A DNA stretch of 64,000 nucleotides from Jonesiaceae bacterium BS-20 (GTDB lineage: Bacteria > Actinomycetota > Actinomycetes > Actinomycetales > Cellulomonadaceae): positions 3,100,001 to 3,164,000 of the forward strand of contig CP146203.1 in the NCBI GenBank assembly GCA_039995105.1, given 5' to 3'. Shown here piece by piece: positions 19,130 to 27,680 of this stretch. The position numbers and the translations under genes are program-made. The notes below the pieces were generated by a model. That model searched no databases, was not told the origin of the DNA, and saw only the letters and a list, made by a program, of their open reading frames with translations. Position 1 is the first letter of the stretch. Each line of letters opens with the position of its first letter.

Positions 19130-19384
19130 CAACAGTATGCCTGTGTGCGGCGGCATGCAAGTTCATGAGCCGCGTTTTGGCTGTGAAAGTTGTGAAGATG
19201 ACGCGGTAGGGCTGCGCTTTGTTCGCGGAAAAGGTCATCTTTGCTAAGCATCACAAGACGTGGGTACACATTACGTCTTAGAGTTCAAGGGTAGTACTGG
19301 GTTATCTTCCAGGCGCATGCGCGCAGGGATGAGGCGTTGTCCGCGCTATTAAGCCCCATCCTGATGCAAACTGAAAGGCACACC

Positions 19385-21793
19385 GTGGCAAAAACAAGTA
19401 AGAAGTCCGGGACATCGGCCGGCGTTGTCAAGAAACGACGCTTATTAGATTACCCGCGCTACGGAAAAACAGGTATCCGCCGTTGGCTGCCATCGTGGCG
19501 GCTCATTGTGGGAACGGGACTGACCGGTATTGCTTTCGGAGCAGGCTTGATTGTTGCGGCGTATGTTTCAGTGGAAATTCCTGAGGCATCGGACTTCGCT
19601 AAGGCCCAAACTTCGACTCTGTACTACGCGGACGGAGAAACCCAGCTGGGAACCTTTGCTGTCACGGACCGCAGAATCATTGATATCAGTACTATTCCTG
19701 ACCACGTTGGTCAGGCAATTATTGCCTCCGAGGACCGTAGTTTTTATGAGAACTCGGGCGTAGATTTCAAGGGTACGTTCCGCGCACTGGTGAACAACAT
19801 CAAGGGCGGGGCGCGCCAAGGTGGATCCACTATCACCCAGCAGTACGCCGAGAACTACTACATGGGCAAAACGGTTACCTACGTAGGTAAGTTCAAAGAA
19901 GCGCTCATGGCGATCAAGCTTGACCAGAACAAGGAAAAAGAAGAAATCCTTGGTGGGTACATGAATACCATTTACTTTGGGCGCGGTGCCTACGGCATTG
20001 AAGTTGCTGCTGAGAAGTACTTTGGTATTCCCGCTTCTGAACTAACCGTGGAACAGGCGGCGTTGCTGTCTGGAGTGATTCCAGCACCTTCCGCGTGGGA
20101 CCCTCGGATCAGCCCGGAGAAGGCGGAGAGCCGCTGGAACGGCGTGCTCAAGCAGATGGTTGATCAGGGGTACGTGACCCAGGCTGAGCGAGACAAGATG
20201 GTGTTCCCAGAAACTATTGACTACAACCCCACCAACCAGTGGGCCGGTCCGCAGGGCCACCTGCTCGAGGCCGCACGTAAGGAAGTGCTGGCCGTAACGG
20301 GCATGAGCGAGGATGACCTGACCACCCGCGGGGTCAACGTGACTACTACGTTTGATGTGGAGCTACAGAAGAAGATTGAGGCGGCGATGGCTACCCTGCC
20401 TGAAGGGGCATCGCCAGACCTGCGCGTCGGTGCAGTGACGATCGATCCGCACACCGGTGGTGTGCTTGCTATGTACGGCGGCAAGGATTACCTAGAGACT
20501 CAGTTCAACTCGGTGACACAGGGTAGGGCCCAAGCAGGATCAACGTTTAAGGCGTTTACACTTGCTGCCGCGCTCGATGAAGGTATATCCATCGATAACG
20601 AGTACTTCAAGGGCCGTAGTCCGCAAACGTACAAGGACGAGTTTGGAAAACCTGTTCCCGTCAAAAACTTTGGCAATATCTCATATAAAGATGGCAACTT
20701 GATTAATGCCACCGCCAACTCGATTAACACCGCATACGTTGAGCTCAACCTTGAAATTGGGCCGCAGGCCACGGTCGATGCCGCGGTTACAGCGGGAATT
20801 CCCGCCGATACCAAAGGCTTAGAACCCGTTCCATCAAATGTTTTGGGATCGGCCTCGGTCCGTCCGATTGATATGGCCGGTGCGTACGCTACGTTTGCGG
20901 CTCAGGGGCAACACCGCGAGAACTACATGGTTGCCAAGGTGACTGATAGCGCGGGCGAGCCGGTCTACGAACACAACACCCCGGCAGAGGAAGCTTTCTC
21001 CAAAGAGAGCATGGCAGACCTGACCTACGCGCTGACCCAGGTGGTTGAACGTGGATCTGGCAAGACGGTTCGGGCCGTCGGTCACCCCGTTGCTGGGAAA
21101 ACCGGAACTTCCAGTGAAAACAAGTCAGCTTGGTTTGTGGGTTACACCCCGAGCTATTCCACGGCGGTTGTCCTTTATCAATCGGGTGCGGATGGCAGCG
21201 AGGATTCGATTACACCATTTGGTAAGTACAAGAAGCGGGAGATTACCGGTTCCACTGTGCCAGCCGACCTTTGGACCACGTACATGACGGACGTTCTCAA
21301 GGACCGGCCGGTTGAGGTCTTCCCGCAGCGCTCCAAGAAGCAACCGCCTAAACCAACACCGACTCCAACCCAGACGGAAACTCCAACCGAAGAGCCGGAA
21401 GAACCAACCGAGCCCGAGGAACAGGGAGTTGCGGTACCCGGTGGGCTGGTTGGCAACTCTGAGTCGGGTGCGCGGCAGTTGCTCTCGAGCGTGGGCCTGA
21501 ACGCGGTGTTTGAGTACGCGTATTCGGATAATGTCCCCGCAGGCTCGGTGATCAGCTCAAGCCACAGTCCTGGCACCACGGTGCCGGCAGGGTCAACCAT
21601 TTCGTTGACGGTGTCTAAGGGTAAGGAAGCTACCGACCCGGTTGAACCGACGCCGGACCCAACGCCGACCCCAGACCCAACGCCGACGCCGGACCCTACA
21701 CCGACCCCTGACCCAACACCGACACCGCCGGAAGCAGGCAGACCCGTCCCTCCCGGACAAGGTAACTCACAGGGGTCGAACGAGCGCGGGTGA
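19385..21793 (+). CDS. Class A bifunctional penicillin-binding protein with PASTA domain
   Basis: About 802 residues, membrane-anchored. After a basic cytoplasmic start comes one membrane helix (GTGLTGIAFGAGLIVAAYV), then a GT51 transglycosylase (IASEDRSFYEN; GGSTITQQYAEN) and a transpeptidase with AGSTFKAF (SxxK), SINTAY (SxN) and GKTGTS (KTG). A single PASTA domain (VPGGLVGNSESGARQLLSSV) sits between two Pro/Thr-rich linkers, and the tail is a PTPDPTPTPD repeat. It polymerises and cross-links peptidoglycan. The start is GTG 19385 with GAAAGG at proper spacing; an upstream GTG at 19337 is less likely. It corresponds in position to ponA1 of mycobacteria. Confidence 0.95.
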   Translation: MAKTSKKSGTSAGVVKKRRLLDYPRYGKTGIRRWLPSWRLIVGTGLTGIAFGAGLIVAAYVSVEIPEASDFAKAQTSTLYYADGETQLGTFAVTDRRIIDISTIPDHVGQAIIASEDRSFYENSGVDFKGTFRALVNNIKGGARQGGSTITQQYAENYYMGKTVTYVGKFKEALMAIKLDQNKEKEEILGGYMNTIYFGRGAYGIEVAAEKYFGIPASELTVEQAALLSGVIPAPSAWDPRISPEKAESRWNGVLKQMVDQGYVTQAERDKMVFPETIDYNPTNQWAGPQGHLLEAARKEVLAVTGMSEDDLTTRGVNVTTTFDVELQKKIEAAMATLPEGASPDLRVGAVTIDPHTGGVLAMYGGKDYLETQFNSVTQGRAQAGSTFKAFTLAAALDEGISIDNEYFKGRSPQTYKDEFGKPVPVKNFGNISYKDGNLINATANSINTAYVELNLEIGPQATVDAAVTAGIPADTKGLEPVPSNVLGSASVRPIDMAGAYATFAAQGQHRENYMVAKVTDSAGEPVYEHNTPAEEAFSKESMADLTYALTQVVERGSGKTVRAVGHPVAGKTGTSSENKSAWFVGYTPSYSTAVVLYQSGADGSEDSITPFGKYKKREITGSTVPADLWTTYMTDVLKDRPVEVFPQRSKKQPPKPTPTPTQTETPTEEPEEPTEPEEQGVAVPGGLVGNSESGARQLLSSVGLNAVFEYAYSDNVPAGSVISSSHSPGTTVPAGSTISLTVSKGKEATDPVEPTPDPTPTPDPTPTPDPTPTPDPTPTPPEAGRPVPPGQGNSQGSNERG
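21642..21729 (+). repeat. Pro-Thr-Pro-Asp coding repeat at PBP C terminus
   Basis: Tandem short units encode PTPDPTPTPDPT-type sequence. The flexible extracellular tail probably spans the wall; the tract may vary in length between strains. Confidence 0.8.
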
Positions 21794-21801
21794 GTAAGTA
21801 G

Positions 21802-21810
21802 TTATCCACA
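21802..21810 (+). promoter_or_regulatory. Perfect DnaA box
   Basis: TTATCCACA, the consensus 9-mer, lies just after the PBP stop and ~170 nt before rpsF. A single box could be chance; it is notable because a cluster occurs 3.5 kb downstream. Confidence 0.45.
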
Positions 21811-21826
21811 TCGGTAGAAATTCTGT

Positions 21827-21873
21827 TTCTGTGCCCAACATTGTGAAGTTGGGCGCAGAACTAGGGTTTTTCT
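21827..21873 (+). terminator. Terminator after the PBP gene
   Basis: TTCTGTGCCCAAC (21827-21839) pairs with GTTGGGCGCAGAA (21848-21860), a 13-bp stem with one G-T pair and an 8-nt loop. It is followed by CTAGGGTTTTT. Confidence 0.8.
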
Positions 21874-21931
21874 CGATGTGACGAGTAAACTCAGATGTTG
21901 CTGCACAATTGCAGTAAGCATGAACCCTCTT

Positions 21932-21950
21932 GTCACGGACAGACCGTGAC
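21932..21950 (+). promoter_or_regulatory. Hairpin in rpsF leader
   Basis: GTCACGG-ACAGA-CCGTGAC is a perfect 7-bp hairpin in the 5' leader, about 15 nt before the rpsF ribosome site. Bacterial rpsF leaders often bind the S6:S18 complex through a CCG-containing element; position fits, but I cannot confirm that motif here. Confidence 0.35.
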
Positions 21951-21979
21951 CGTTATTAGACCATAGGAGGTGGGTACAC

Positions 21980-22267
21980 ATGCGTCAGTACGAACTGATG
22001 ATGATTCTCTCCCCAGAGATCGATGAGCGTGCAATCGTTCCAACCGTTGAAAAGTTGATCGCTGTTGTTCCAGCCGAAGGCGGAACGATTGACAACACCG
22101 ACATTTGGGGCCGTCGCCGTATGTCGTTTGAAATTGCGAAGAAGTCCGAGGGCGTCTACGCAGTCATCAACTTCACCGCTTCTCCTGCAACCTCCAAGGA
22201 ACTTGAGCGTCAGCTCGGACTCAACGAGTCCGTTCTTCGCATCAAGGTCCTGCGGACTGCAGCCTGA
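21980..22267 (+). CDS. rpsF: 30S ribosomal protein S6
   Basis: 95 residues, starting [17 protein letters not shown], with the family segment [24 protein letters not shown]6 binds S18 and central-domain 16S rRNA in the small subunit. A strong AGGAGGTGGG precedes the ATG. It is first in the rpsF-ssb-rpsR-rplI operon. Confidence 0.98.
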   Translation: MRQYELMMILSPEIDERAIVPTVEKLIAVVPAEGGTIDNTDIWGRRRMSFEIAKKSEGVYAVINFTASPATSKELERQLGLNESVLRIKVLRTAA

Positions 22268-22321
22268 GCTCACGCTTTAAACATCACGAGTAATCAATCA
22301 ACGTAACGTCAAGGAGAGATC

Positions 22322-22846
22322 ATGGCTGGTGAGACCGTAATTACGGTAGTGGGAAACCTAACTGGGGACCCTGAACTGCGTTTCACCGCATCAGGTGCAG
22401 CTGTTGCAAGCTTCACCATTGCGTCCACTCCTCGCAACTTTGACCGTCAGACAAACGAATGGAAGGACGGCGATGCTTTGTTCATGCGCTGCTCCATCTG
22501 GCGTGAAGCTGCGGAAAATGTTGCGGAATCCCTAACCAAGGGAATGCGTGTAGTTGCACAGGGGCGCCTTGTGCAGCGTTCATATGAAACCCGTGAAGGT
22601 GAAAAGCGCACCGTAGTCGAACTCCAGGTGGATGAAGTTGGTCCATCACTGCGCTACGCATCTGCAAAAGTCACCCGTAACCAGCGCTCCGGCGGCGGTG
22701 GCGGTAACTTTGGCGGCGGCGGTCAACAACAGCAGCAGGCTAGTGGGTTCGGCGCAAGTTCTGGAGGACAGAACGTTGACCCGTGGGCAACCGCAGGTCC
22801 GGCTGGCGGAGGCGGAAACTCCTTCGCTGACGAGCCACCGTTCTAA
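22322..22846 (+). CDS. ssb: Single-stranded DNA-binding protein
   Basis: 174 residues. The N-terminal OB fold ([40 protein letters not shown]) binds ssDNA as a tetramer. It is followed by a Gly/Gln-rich disordered linker and an acidic tip FADEPPF, a variant of the usual DDDIPF that recruits replication and repair partners. AAGGAGAG precedes ATG 22322. The gene is translated with rpsF and rpsR. Confidence 0.97.
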   Translation: MAGETVITVVGNLTGDPELRFTASGAAVASFTIASTPRNFDRQTNEWKDGDALFMRCSIWREAAENVAESLTKGMRVVAQGRLVQRSYETREGEKRTVVELQVDEVGPSLRYASAKVTRNQRSGGGGGNFGGGGQQQQQASGFGASSGGQNVDPWATAGPAGGGGNSFADEPPF

Positions 22847-22910
22847 TACTCACCCGTAGAAGTTTTCATCCGGCTCATACCGCCGGGTAAATTGTGAAGG
22901 AGCATACGCA

Positions 22911-23147
22911 ATGGCAAAGCCCGTTGTGCGCAAGCCCAAGAAGAAGTCGAATCCACTGAAGTCAGCCAAGATCGAGGCCGTTGACTACAAGGACACCGCG
23001 CTACTGCGCAAGTTCATCTCCGACCGTGGAAAGATCCGCGCTCGCCGAGTAACTGGTGTCTCTGTTCAGGAACAGCGTCAGATCGCACGTGCAGTTAAGA
23101 ACGCACGCGAAATGGCTCTTCTTCCTTACTCATCGTCCGCACGCTGA
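22911..23147 (+). CDS. rpsR: 30S ribosomal protein S18
   Basis: 78 residues, very basic, with [23 protein letters not shown] and the [19 protein letters not shown] signature. The partner of S6 on the 30S platform. GAAGGAG lies upstream of the ATG. Confidence 0.97.
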   Translation: MAKPVVRKPKKKSNPLKSAKIEAVDYKDTALLRKFISDRGKIRARRVTGVSVQEQRQIARAVKNAREMALLPYSSSAR

Positions 23148-23162
23148 TAGGGAGAAAATCTC

Positions 23163-23609
23163 ATGGCAAAGCTTATTCTTACATCTGAAGTATCCGGTCT
23201 TGGTGAGGCTGGCGACATCGTAGAGGTTAAGGACGGTTACGCACGTAACTACCTGATTCCTCGCAAGCTCGCTACCGCTTGGACCAAGGGTGGACAGTCA
23301 CAGGTTGACGCTCTCCGCAAGGCTCGTAAGGCCCGCGAGATCGACAACCGCGAAGAGGCTAAGGCTCTTCGTGACGCTATCCAGTCCGCACCAGCAGTCG
23401 TTTCGGCTTCCGCTGGTAAGGGTGGCCGCCTGTTCGGTTCAGTTTCAACGGCAGCAATTGCTGACGCGGTAGCTGCCAACGGTCACAAGATCGACAAGCG
23501 CAAGATCGAGGTGCTTGAGCCAATGAAGACCACTGGTTCATACACCGTTTCGGTCCGCCTGCACCCAGAGGTGCTGGCAAAGGTTCAGGTTAAGGTCGTT
23601 GCAGCCTGA
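23163..23609 (+). CDS. rplI: 50S ribosomal protein L9
   Basis: 148 residues with the N-terminal L9 motif GLGEAGDIVEVKDGYARNYL (residues ~12-31), the long central helix and a C-terminal domain ending VRLHPEVLAKVQVKVVAA. Binds 23S rRNA at the base of the L1 stalk. GGGAGAAA precedes the ATG, 15 nt after rpsR. It is the last gene of the operon. Confidence 0.97.
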   Translation: MAKLILTSEVSGLGEAGDIVEVKDGYARNYLIPRKLATAWTKGGQSQVDALRKARKAREIDNREEAKALRDAIQSAPAVVSASAGKGGRLFGSVSTAAIADAVAANGHKIDKRKIEVLEPMKTTGSYTVSVRLHPEVLAKVQVKVVAA

Positions 23610-23634
23610 TTCAGGCCGTAATTCTTAACGCTTA

Positions 23635-23688
23635 AGAGCCCCTGCCCGGGGCCTGACAATGTCAGGATTCCGAGCAGGGGCTCTTTTG
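23635..23688 (+). terminator. Terminator of the rpsF-rplI operon
   Basis: AAGAGCCCTGC pairs with GCAGGGGCTCTT around an inner CCTGAC-AAT-GTCAGG stem, followed by TTTTGTG. A compound hairpin with a T-run, 26 nt after the rplI stop. Confidence 0.85.
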
Positions 23689-23706
23689 TGCACTAGTATG
23701 CCCGAC

Positions 23707-23761
23707 TTTCCAGAACTCTGGCCCACAAAAGCAGCTCTTTTATGGGCCAAAGTTCTGGAAA
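23707..23761 (-). terminator. Long hairpin after the MATE gene
   Basis: TTTCCAGAAC..TGGCCCA (from 23707) pairs with TGGGCCA..GTTCTGGAAA (to 23761), and an inner AAAAG/CTTTT extends the stem. It lies 17 nt past the MATE stop, between convergent genes, with no T-run, and may end transcription from the right. Confidence 0.6.
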
Positions 23762-23778
23762 CTCGCGGGTTGCTGCGA

Positions 23779-25179
23779 CTAGCCGACCTTCATCCAAGCG
23801 GTTCCGCTGGCACGAACCCCGGTGGTGACCGCCCGGATGCCAATGTAGACGCCGGCAAAGCTGAGCCAGAGCCACATCAACCCTAGGGCGCCACCAGGGG
23901 CCCATAGATGTACAGCCCACACGAATGGTGCGTAGACCACGAGGTTGAGCACCCCAACTTTGGCCAGGTACACCCCATCGCCAGCACCGATTAACACACC
24001 GTCTAGCACACAGACCCAACCCATGATGGGCATGAAGACTCCCGCTACGATGCATCCGTACATGACGGCTTCCCGGACCAGAGGGTCGTGGGTGAACAGG
24101 GGCGCAAACCACCAGCCACCAACCGCGATGATTGCTCCTAGAACCGCCCCAACCAGCACTCCCCATTGGAGGGTTCGAGTAACGGCAGCGCGGGTGAACT
24201 TGCGATCACCGGAGCCCAAGCTGTGCCCAATGAGCGCCTGAGCGGCAATGGCTAGGGCGTCGAGGGCGAAGGCAGCAAGGCCCCACACACTGTTGACCAC
24301 TTGGTGTCCGGCCAGCACGGTCGCGCCTAGCCCGGTTGCGGTGAAGACAGTCAGGATGATGGCAACCCGCAGGCTGAGTGTGCGGATCAATAGGGGTGTG
24401 CCGGTGCGCACGTTCGATAGGATCCCGTGGGTGGCAGGGCGAAGTGAGATGCCCTCGCGTTTAGCGCCCCGGGCAACCAACGTTGCAAGAACAGCGCCCA
24501 TGGCGAGCTGGGTGATTGCGGTTCCAAGTCCGGAACCCGCGGTGCCCATTCCCGCGCCGTAGACTAATGCAACGGACAAAATCGCGTTGACCGCGGCTCC
24601 GATCGAGGCCACCCATAGCGGAGACTTGGTGTCTTGGAACCCGCGCAGGACTCCCGTTGCGGCGAGCACCAAAAGCATGCCGGGCAGACCGGGGGCGGAC
24701 CAGCGCAGGTAGGCCACGGCGTTGGTAAGCACCGCGTCTTTGGCACCTAGAGCCGCCAGCAAGTAAGGGGCGCTGAGGAGGAGCCCCAGCGCGAGAATGA
24801 TGCCTAGCCCAATGGCCAGCCAGATCCCATCAATTCCGCTGCGTAAGGCTTCTTTGGTGTGCCCGGCCCCGAGTTTGCGAGAGACCGATGCCGTGGTTGC
24901 GTAGGCCAGGAAGACGCACAGCCCAACGATTGTGGTGAGCACGGTCGAGGCAACGCTGAGCCCCGCCAGCTGGTTGGTGCCAAGGCGTCCCACGACCGCC
25001 GAGTCAATCAAAACAAATAGTGGCTCGGCGACAAGGGAACCCAGAGAGGGAATTGCCAGCGCGAGAATTCTGCGGTCGAGCAGTTTCTTGCCACGGCCGC
25101 CCGAGAAATCGTGACTATCACCTGGTTCGGGTGTTGCGGGAGTGTCAGGCGGGGGCGGGGATTGCGACAAGGTGTCCAC
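23779..25179 (-). CDS. MATE family efflux transporter (DinF-like)
   Basis: 466 residues with 12 predicted helices. The first helix region ILALAIPSLGSLVAEPLFVLIDSAVVGRLG and the following LAGLSVASTVLTTIVGLCVFL match the DinF subgroup of MATE proton/sodium-coupled drug exporters. The ~30-residue N terminus is Pro-rich and cytoplasmic. The start is GTG 25179 without a convincing ribosome site. It is convergent with rplI and divergent from dnaB across a 339-nt gap full of DnaA boxes. Confidence 0.9.
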   Translation of the reverse strand: MDTLSQSPPPPDTPATPEPGDSHDFSGGRGKKLLDRRILALAIPSLGSLVAEPLFVLIDSAVVGRLGTNQLAGLSVASTVLTTIVGLCVFLAYATTASVSRKLGAGHTKEALRSGIDGIWLAIGLGIILALGLLLSAPYLLAALGAKDAVLTNAVAYLRWSAPGLPGMLLVLAATGVLRGFQDTKSPLWVASIGAAVNAILSVALVYGAGMGTAGSGLGTAITQLAMGAVLATLVARGAKREGISLRPATHGILSNVRTGTPLLIRTLSLRVAIILTVFTATGLGATVLAGHQVVNSVWGLAAFALDALAIAAQALIGHSLGSGDRKFTRAAVTRTLQWGVLVGAVLGAIIAVGGWWFAPLFTHDPLVREAVMYGCIVAGVFMPIMGWVCVLDGVLIGAGDGVYLAKVGVLNLVVYAPFVWAVHLWAPGGALGLMWLWLSFAGVYIGIRAVTTGVRASGTAWMKVG

Positions 25180-25228
25180 CTAGTGGTCGGAAAGTTAAGA
25201 TAAAAAGAGTGATTCCTAGCCATCGTAA

Positions 25229-25390
25229 CTATCCACAGTGTATTTGGCTGATTTCCGGGCCTTGGGAAGGTAAACGCTGGATGGAATCACAGTTATCCAC
25301 TGTTATCCCCAAATCAATCCACAACTGTGGATAAGGAAGTCGGCCCAAAACACAAGTTATCCCCAAGGGTGTGCATAACTTTGTGCATAA
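25229..25390. promoter_or_regulatory. Cluster of seven DnaA-box-like sequences upstream of dnaB
   Basis: The 339-nt gap between the MATE gene and dnaB contains three exact matches to TTWTNCACA on the minus strand (25326-25334, 25370-25378, 25382-25390) and four one-mismatch boxes on the plus strand (25229-25237 CTATCCACA, 25293-25301 TTATCCACT, 25303-25311 and 25357-25365 TTATCCCCA). Pairs are spaced 10 and 12 bp apart. The rest of the gap has no gene. Likely a DnaA-binding control region for dnaB, or an origin-like or titration site. Confidence 0.75.
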
Positions 25391-25518
25391 CTTACGCTCA
25401 CATCTGTTTGCGTGGTTAGGCTTGGCGGGTGTAAAGGCCCTAGTCTGAGGTGTCAGTGGATTGCCTTAGGCTTAAATGACACTGGATATTTCAGCAGGAC
25501 CCCCGGCTTTGGAGTGAC

Positions 25519-26895
25519 ATGTCAATTGATTCTTTTGAACCTCAGTTCCCACCCGCAAGTGGTGAAGGCGAACGTCGGTTTGACCGTACTCCACCCCAAG
25601 ATTTAGCCGCTGAGCAAAGCGTGCTCGGGGGCATGCTGATCTCGAAGGACGCCATTGCGGACGTCATCGCGCAGATCCAAGGCCCAGACTTTTACCGCCC
25701 CGCCCACGAAACAGTTTATGACGTCATTATTGACCTCTACGGGCATGGCGAACCAGCTGACGCCATCACTGTCGTAGCGGAGCTGACCAAGCGCGGGGAC
25801 CTGAGCCGGATCGGTGGGGCGTCCTACATTCACGACCTCATCTCGATGGTCCCCACGGCCGCAAACGCCGGGTACTACGCGCGTATTGTGCGCGAGCGTT
25901 CCATCATGCGCCGCCTGGTGGAGGCCGGTACCCGTATTGTTCAGTTGGGTTACGCCACCGACGGGGCTGACGTTGACGATGTTGTTAACAACGCGCAGGC
26001 AGAGATTTACAATGTCTCCGAAAACCGTACCGCTGAGGACTATGTTGTTATTGGTGACTTCATTGGCGAGGCCATCGATGACATCGAGGCTGCCCAGAAC
26101 AAGACCGATGGAGCTGGCGGTGTGCCAACCGGCATTGCCGACTTCGATAAGTTGACCAATGGGCTACACCCGGGCCAGATGATCGTTGTGGCGGCCCGTC
26201 CTGCAATGGGTAAGTCGACGCTGGGTATCGACTTTGTGCGCTCTGCCGCGATCAAACACAACATGACTTCTGTTGTGTTCTCCCTCGAGATGAGCCGCAA
26301 CGAGATTGCCATGCGTATCATCGCGGCCGAGGGCCGGATTCACATGCAAAAACTGCGTAACGGTGACATGGACGAGCAGGACTGGCAGCGTTTGGCTGCG
26401 GCCCAAAGCAGGATGGCCGATGCCCCACTCTTTATCGATGATTCGCCCAACATGGCCCTCATGGAGATCCGGGCGAAGTGCCGCCGGCTCAAGCAGCAGC
26501 ACGACCTTAAGTTGGTAGTCATCGACTACCTCCAGCTGATGAGCTCCGGTAAGCGCGTAGAGTCCCGTCAACAAGAGGTCTCGGAGTTCTCCCGTGCGCT
26601 CAAGCTGTTGGCCAAGGAACTCGAAGTTCCGGTCATCGCGATCTCGCAGCTAAACCGTGGACCCGAGCAGCGTACCGATAAGCGCCCAGCTATTTCCGAC
26701 CTCCGTGAATCCGGTTCGATTGAGCAGGACGCGGACATGGTTGTGCTAGTGCACCGCCCGGACGCATACGAGAAGGAACACCCACGTGCCGGTGAAGCTG
26801 ACCTGATTGTGGCAAAGCACCGTAACGGTCCTACCGCGGATATTACGGTTGCGTTCCAGGGTAACTATTCGCGTTTTGTCGACATGCAGCAGTAA
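25519..26895 (+). CDS. dnaB: Replicative DNA helicase
   Basis: 458 residues, hexameric 5'-3' helicase at the fork. The N-terminal domain begins at RTPPQDLAAEQSVLGGMLIS; the RecA-like domain has Walker A ARPAMGKST (about residue 230), Walker B LKLVVIDYLQLM, and RQQEVSEFSRALKLLAKEL and AISQLNRGPEQR motifs. No intein is inserted, unlike M. tuberculosis dnaB. ATG 25519 follows TGGAG. The preceding DnaA-box cluster suggests that expression responds to DnaA. Confidence 0.97.
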   Translation: MSIDSFEPQFPPASGEGERRFDRTPPQDLAAEQSVLGGMLISKDAIADVIAQIQGPDFYRPAHETVYDVIIDLYGHGEPADAITVVAELTKRGDLSRIGGASYIHDLISMVPTAANAGYYARIVRERSIMRRLVEAGTRIVQLGYATDGADVDDVVNNAQAEIYNVSENRTAEDYVVIGDFIGEAIDDIEAAQNKTDGAGGVPTGIADFDKLTNGLHPGQMIVVAARPAMGKSTLGIDFVRSAAIKHNMTSVVFSLEMSRNEIAMRIIAAEGRIHMQKLRNGDMDEQDWQRLAAAQSRMADAPLFIDDSPNMALMEIRAKCRRLKQQHDLKLVVIDYLQLMSSGKRVESRQQEVSEFSRALKLLAKELEVPVIAISQLNRGPEQRTDKRPAISDLRESGSIEQDADMVVLVHRPDAYEKEHPRAGEADLIVAKHRNGPTADITVAFQGNYSRFVDMQQ

Positions 26896-26963
26896 TCGGC
26901 AAAGGGATGAGGAACCGCGTTCAGTCTCAGGGTTCATGCAGATAAGCACAGTATCCTCGAGTC

Positions 26964-27584
26964 ATGAAGGTTAAGAAAATGACGATGCTTATTGTTGCGA
27001 CAATTGGCGCTTTGGGTTTGGTCCTGACCGGATGCGCGACAGACCCGCAGAATCCGGCCGAGCAGAGTATCTCAACTCAACAAGGTGGTTCCGCAAATAC
27101 CGCTGGTGATCTGTTGGCAGCGCACGGCTTGGATGGTCTTACGGGGCAAGAGATCGTTGATAAGTTAGACAATCTAAATCAAGCGGAACGTCCGTCTTCT
27201 CTGTTTGCTTCCGTCAGGGCAAACTCCCTCGTCTTGACCGATGGGGGAGCCCAAGAGCAGGTGGTGGCCCTGCCAGAGGATGAGTTTTACGTTTCGATTG
27301 CACCGTTTTTGACGCAAACACACGAGTGCTACTTTCACAGTCTGACCAGTTGTGTTGGCGAGTTACAGAACAAAGACATCCAGGTGCGCATAGTCAATGA
27401 CGCAGATGGAACGGTCTTGGTGGATGAAGCCACAAAAACCTTTGACAACGGGTTCATTGGTTACTGGCTACCAAAGGACATCACGGCAACCGTCGAAATT
27501 ACCCACGACGGTAATACCGCAACCGCCACGTTGGGAACCGGACCGGATGACCCCACCTGTGTCACGACCATTCAGTTGGCCTAG
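26964..27584 (+). CDS. cueP: CueP family copper-binding lipoprotein
   Basis: 206 residues. A lipoprotein signal ends in LTGC (lipid-modified C24). The body matches the CueP family of periplasmic copper-binding proteins: FYVSIAPFLTQTHECYFHSL, TFDNGFIGYWLPKDI and a C-terminal DPTCVTTI. Three cysteines (C122, C130, C199) correspond to the conserved copper-binding set. Salmonella CueP binds and reduces Cu in the periplasm; here it would be tethered outside the membrane. ATG 26964 lacks a Shine-Dalgarno, and TATCCT lies 6 nt before it, consistent with a leaderless transcript. Other copper genes lie at 48.8-52.8 kb, not adjacent. Confidence 0.88.
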   Translation: MKVKKMTMLIVATIGALGLVLTGCATDPQNPAEQSISTQQGGSANTAGDLLAAHGLDGLTGQEIVDKLDNLNQAERPSSLFASVRANSLVLTDGGAQEQVVALPEDEFYVSIAPFLTQTHECYFHSLTSCVGELQNKDIQVRIVNDADGTVLVDEATKTFDNGFIGYWLPKDITATVEITHDGNTATATLGTGPDDPTCVTTIQLA

Positions 27585-27680
27585 TCCTCGAACGCTAATC
27601 AAGTAACCTGGGCAACCGGCTGCGGTTAGTGAGCACTCGCGATTGCGGAGTTTGGGTCAACATGAGTGACAATGTAGAAC

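Noticed and set aside
25180-25518. Calling the DnaA-box cluster oriC
   Set aside because: No dnaA or dnaN is adjacent and no clear AT-rich unwinding element is visible; only DnaA binding is supported.
25519-26895. Intein in dnaB, as in mycobacteria
   Set aside because: The 458-residue length is normal and helicase motifs are uninterrupted.
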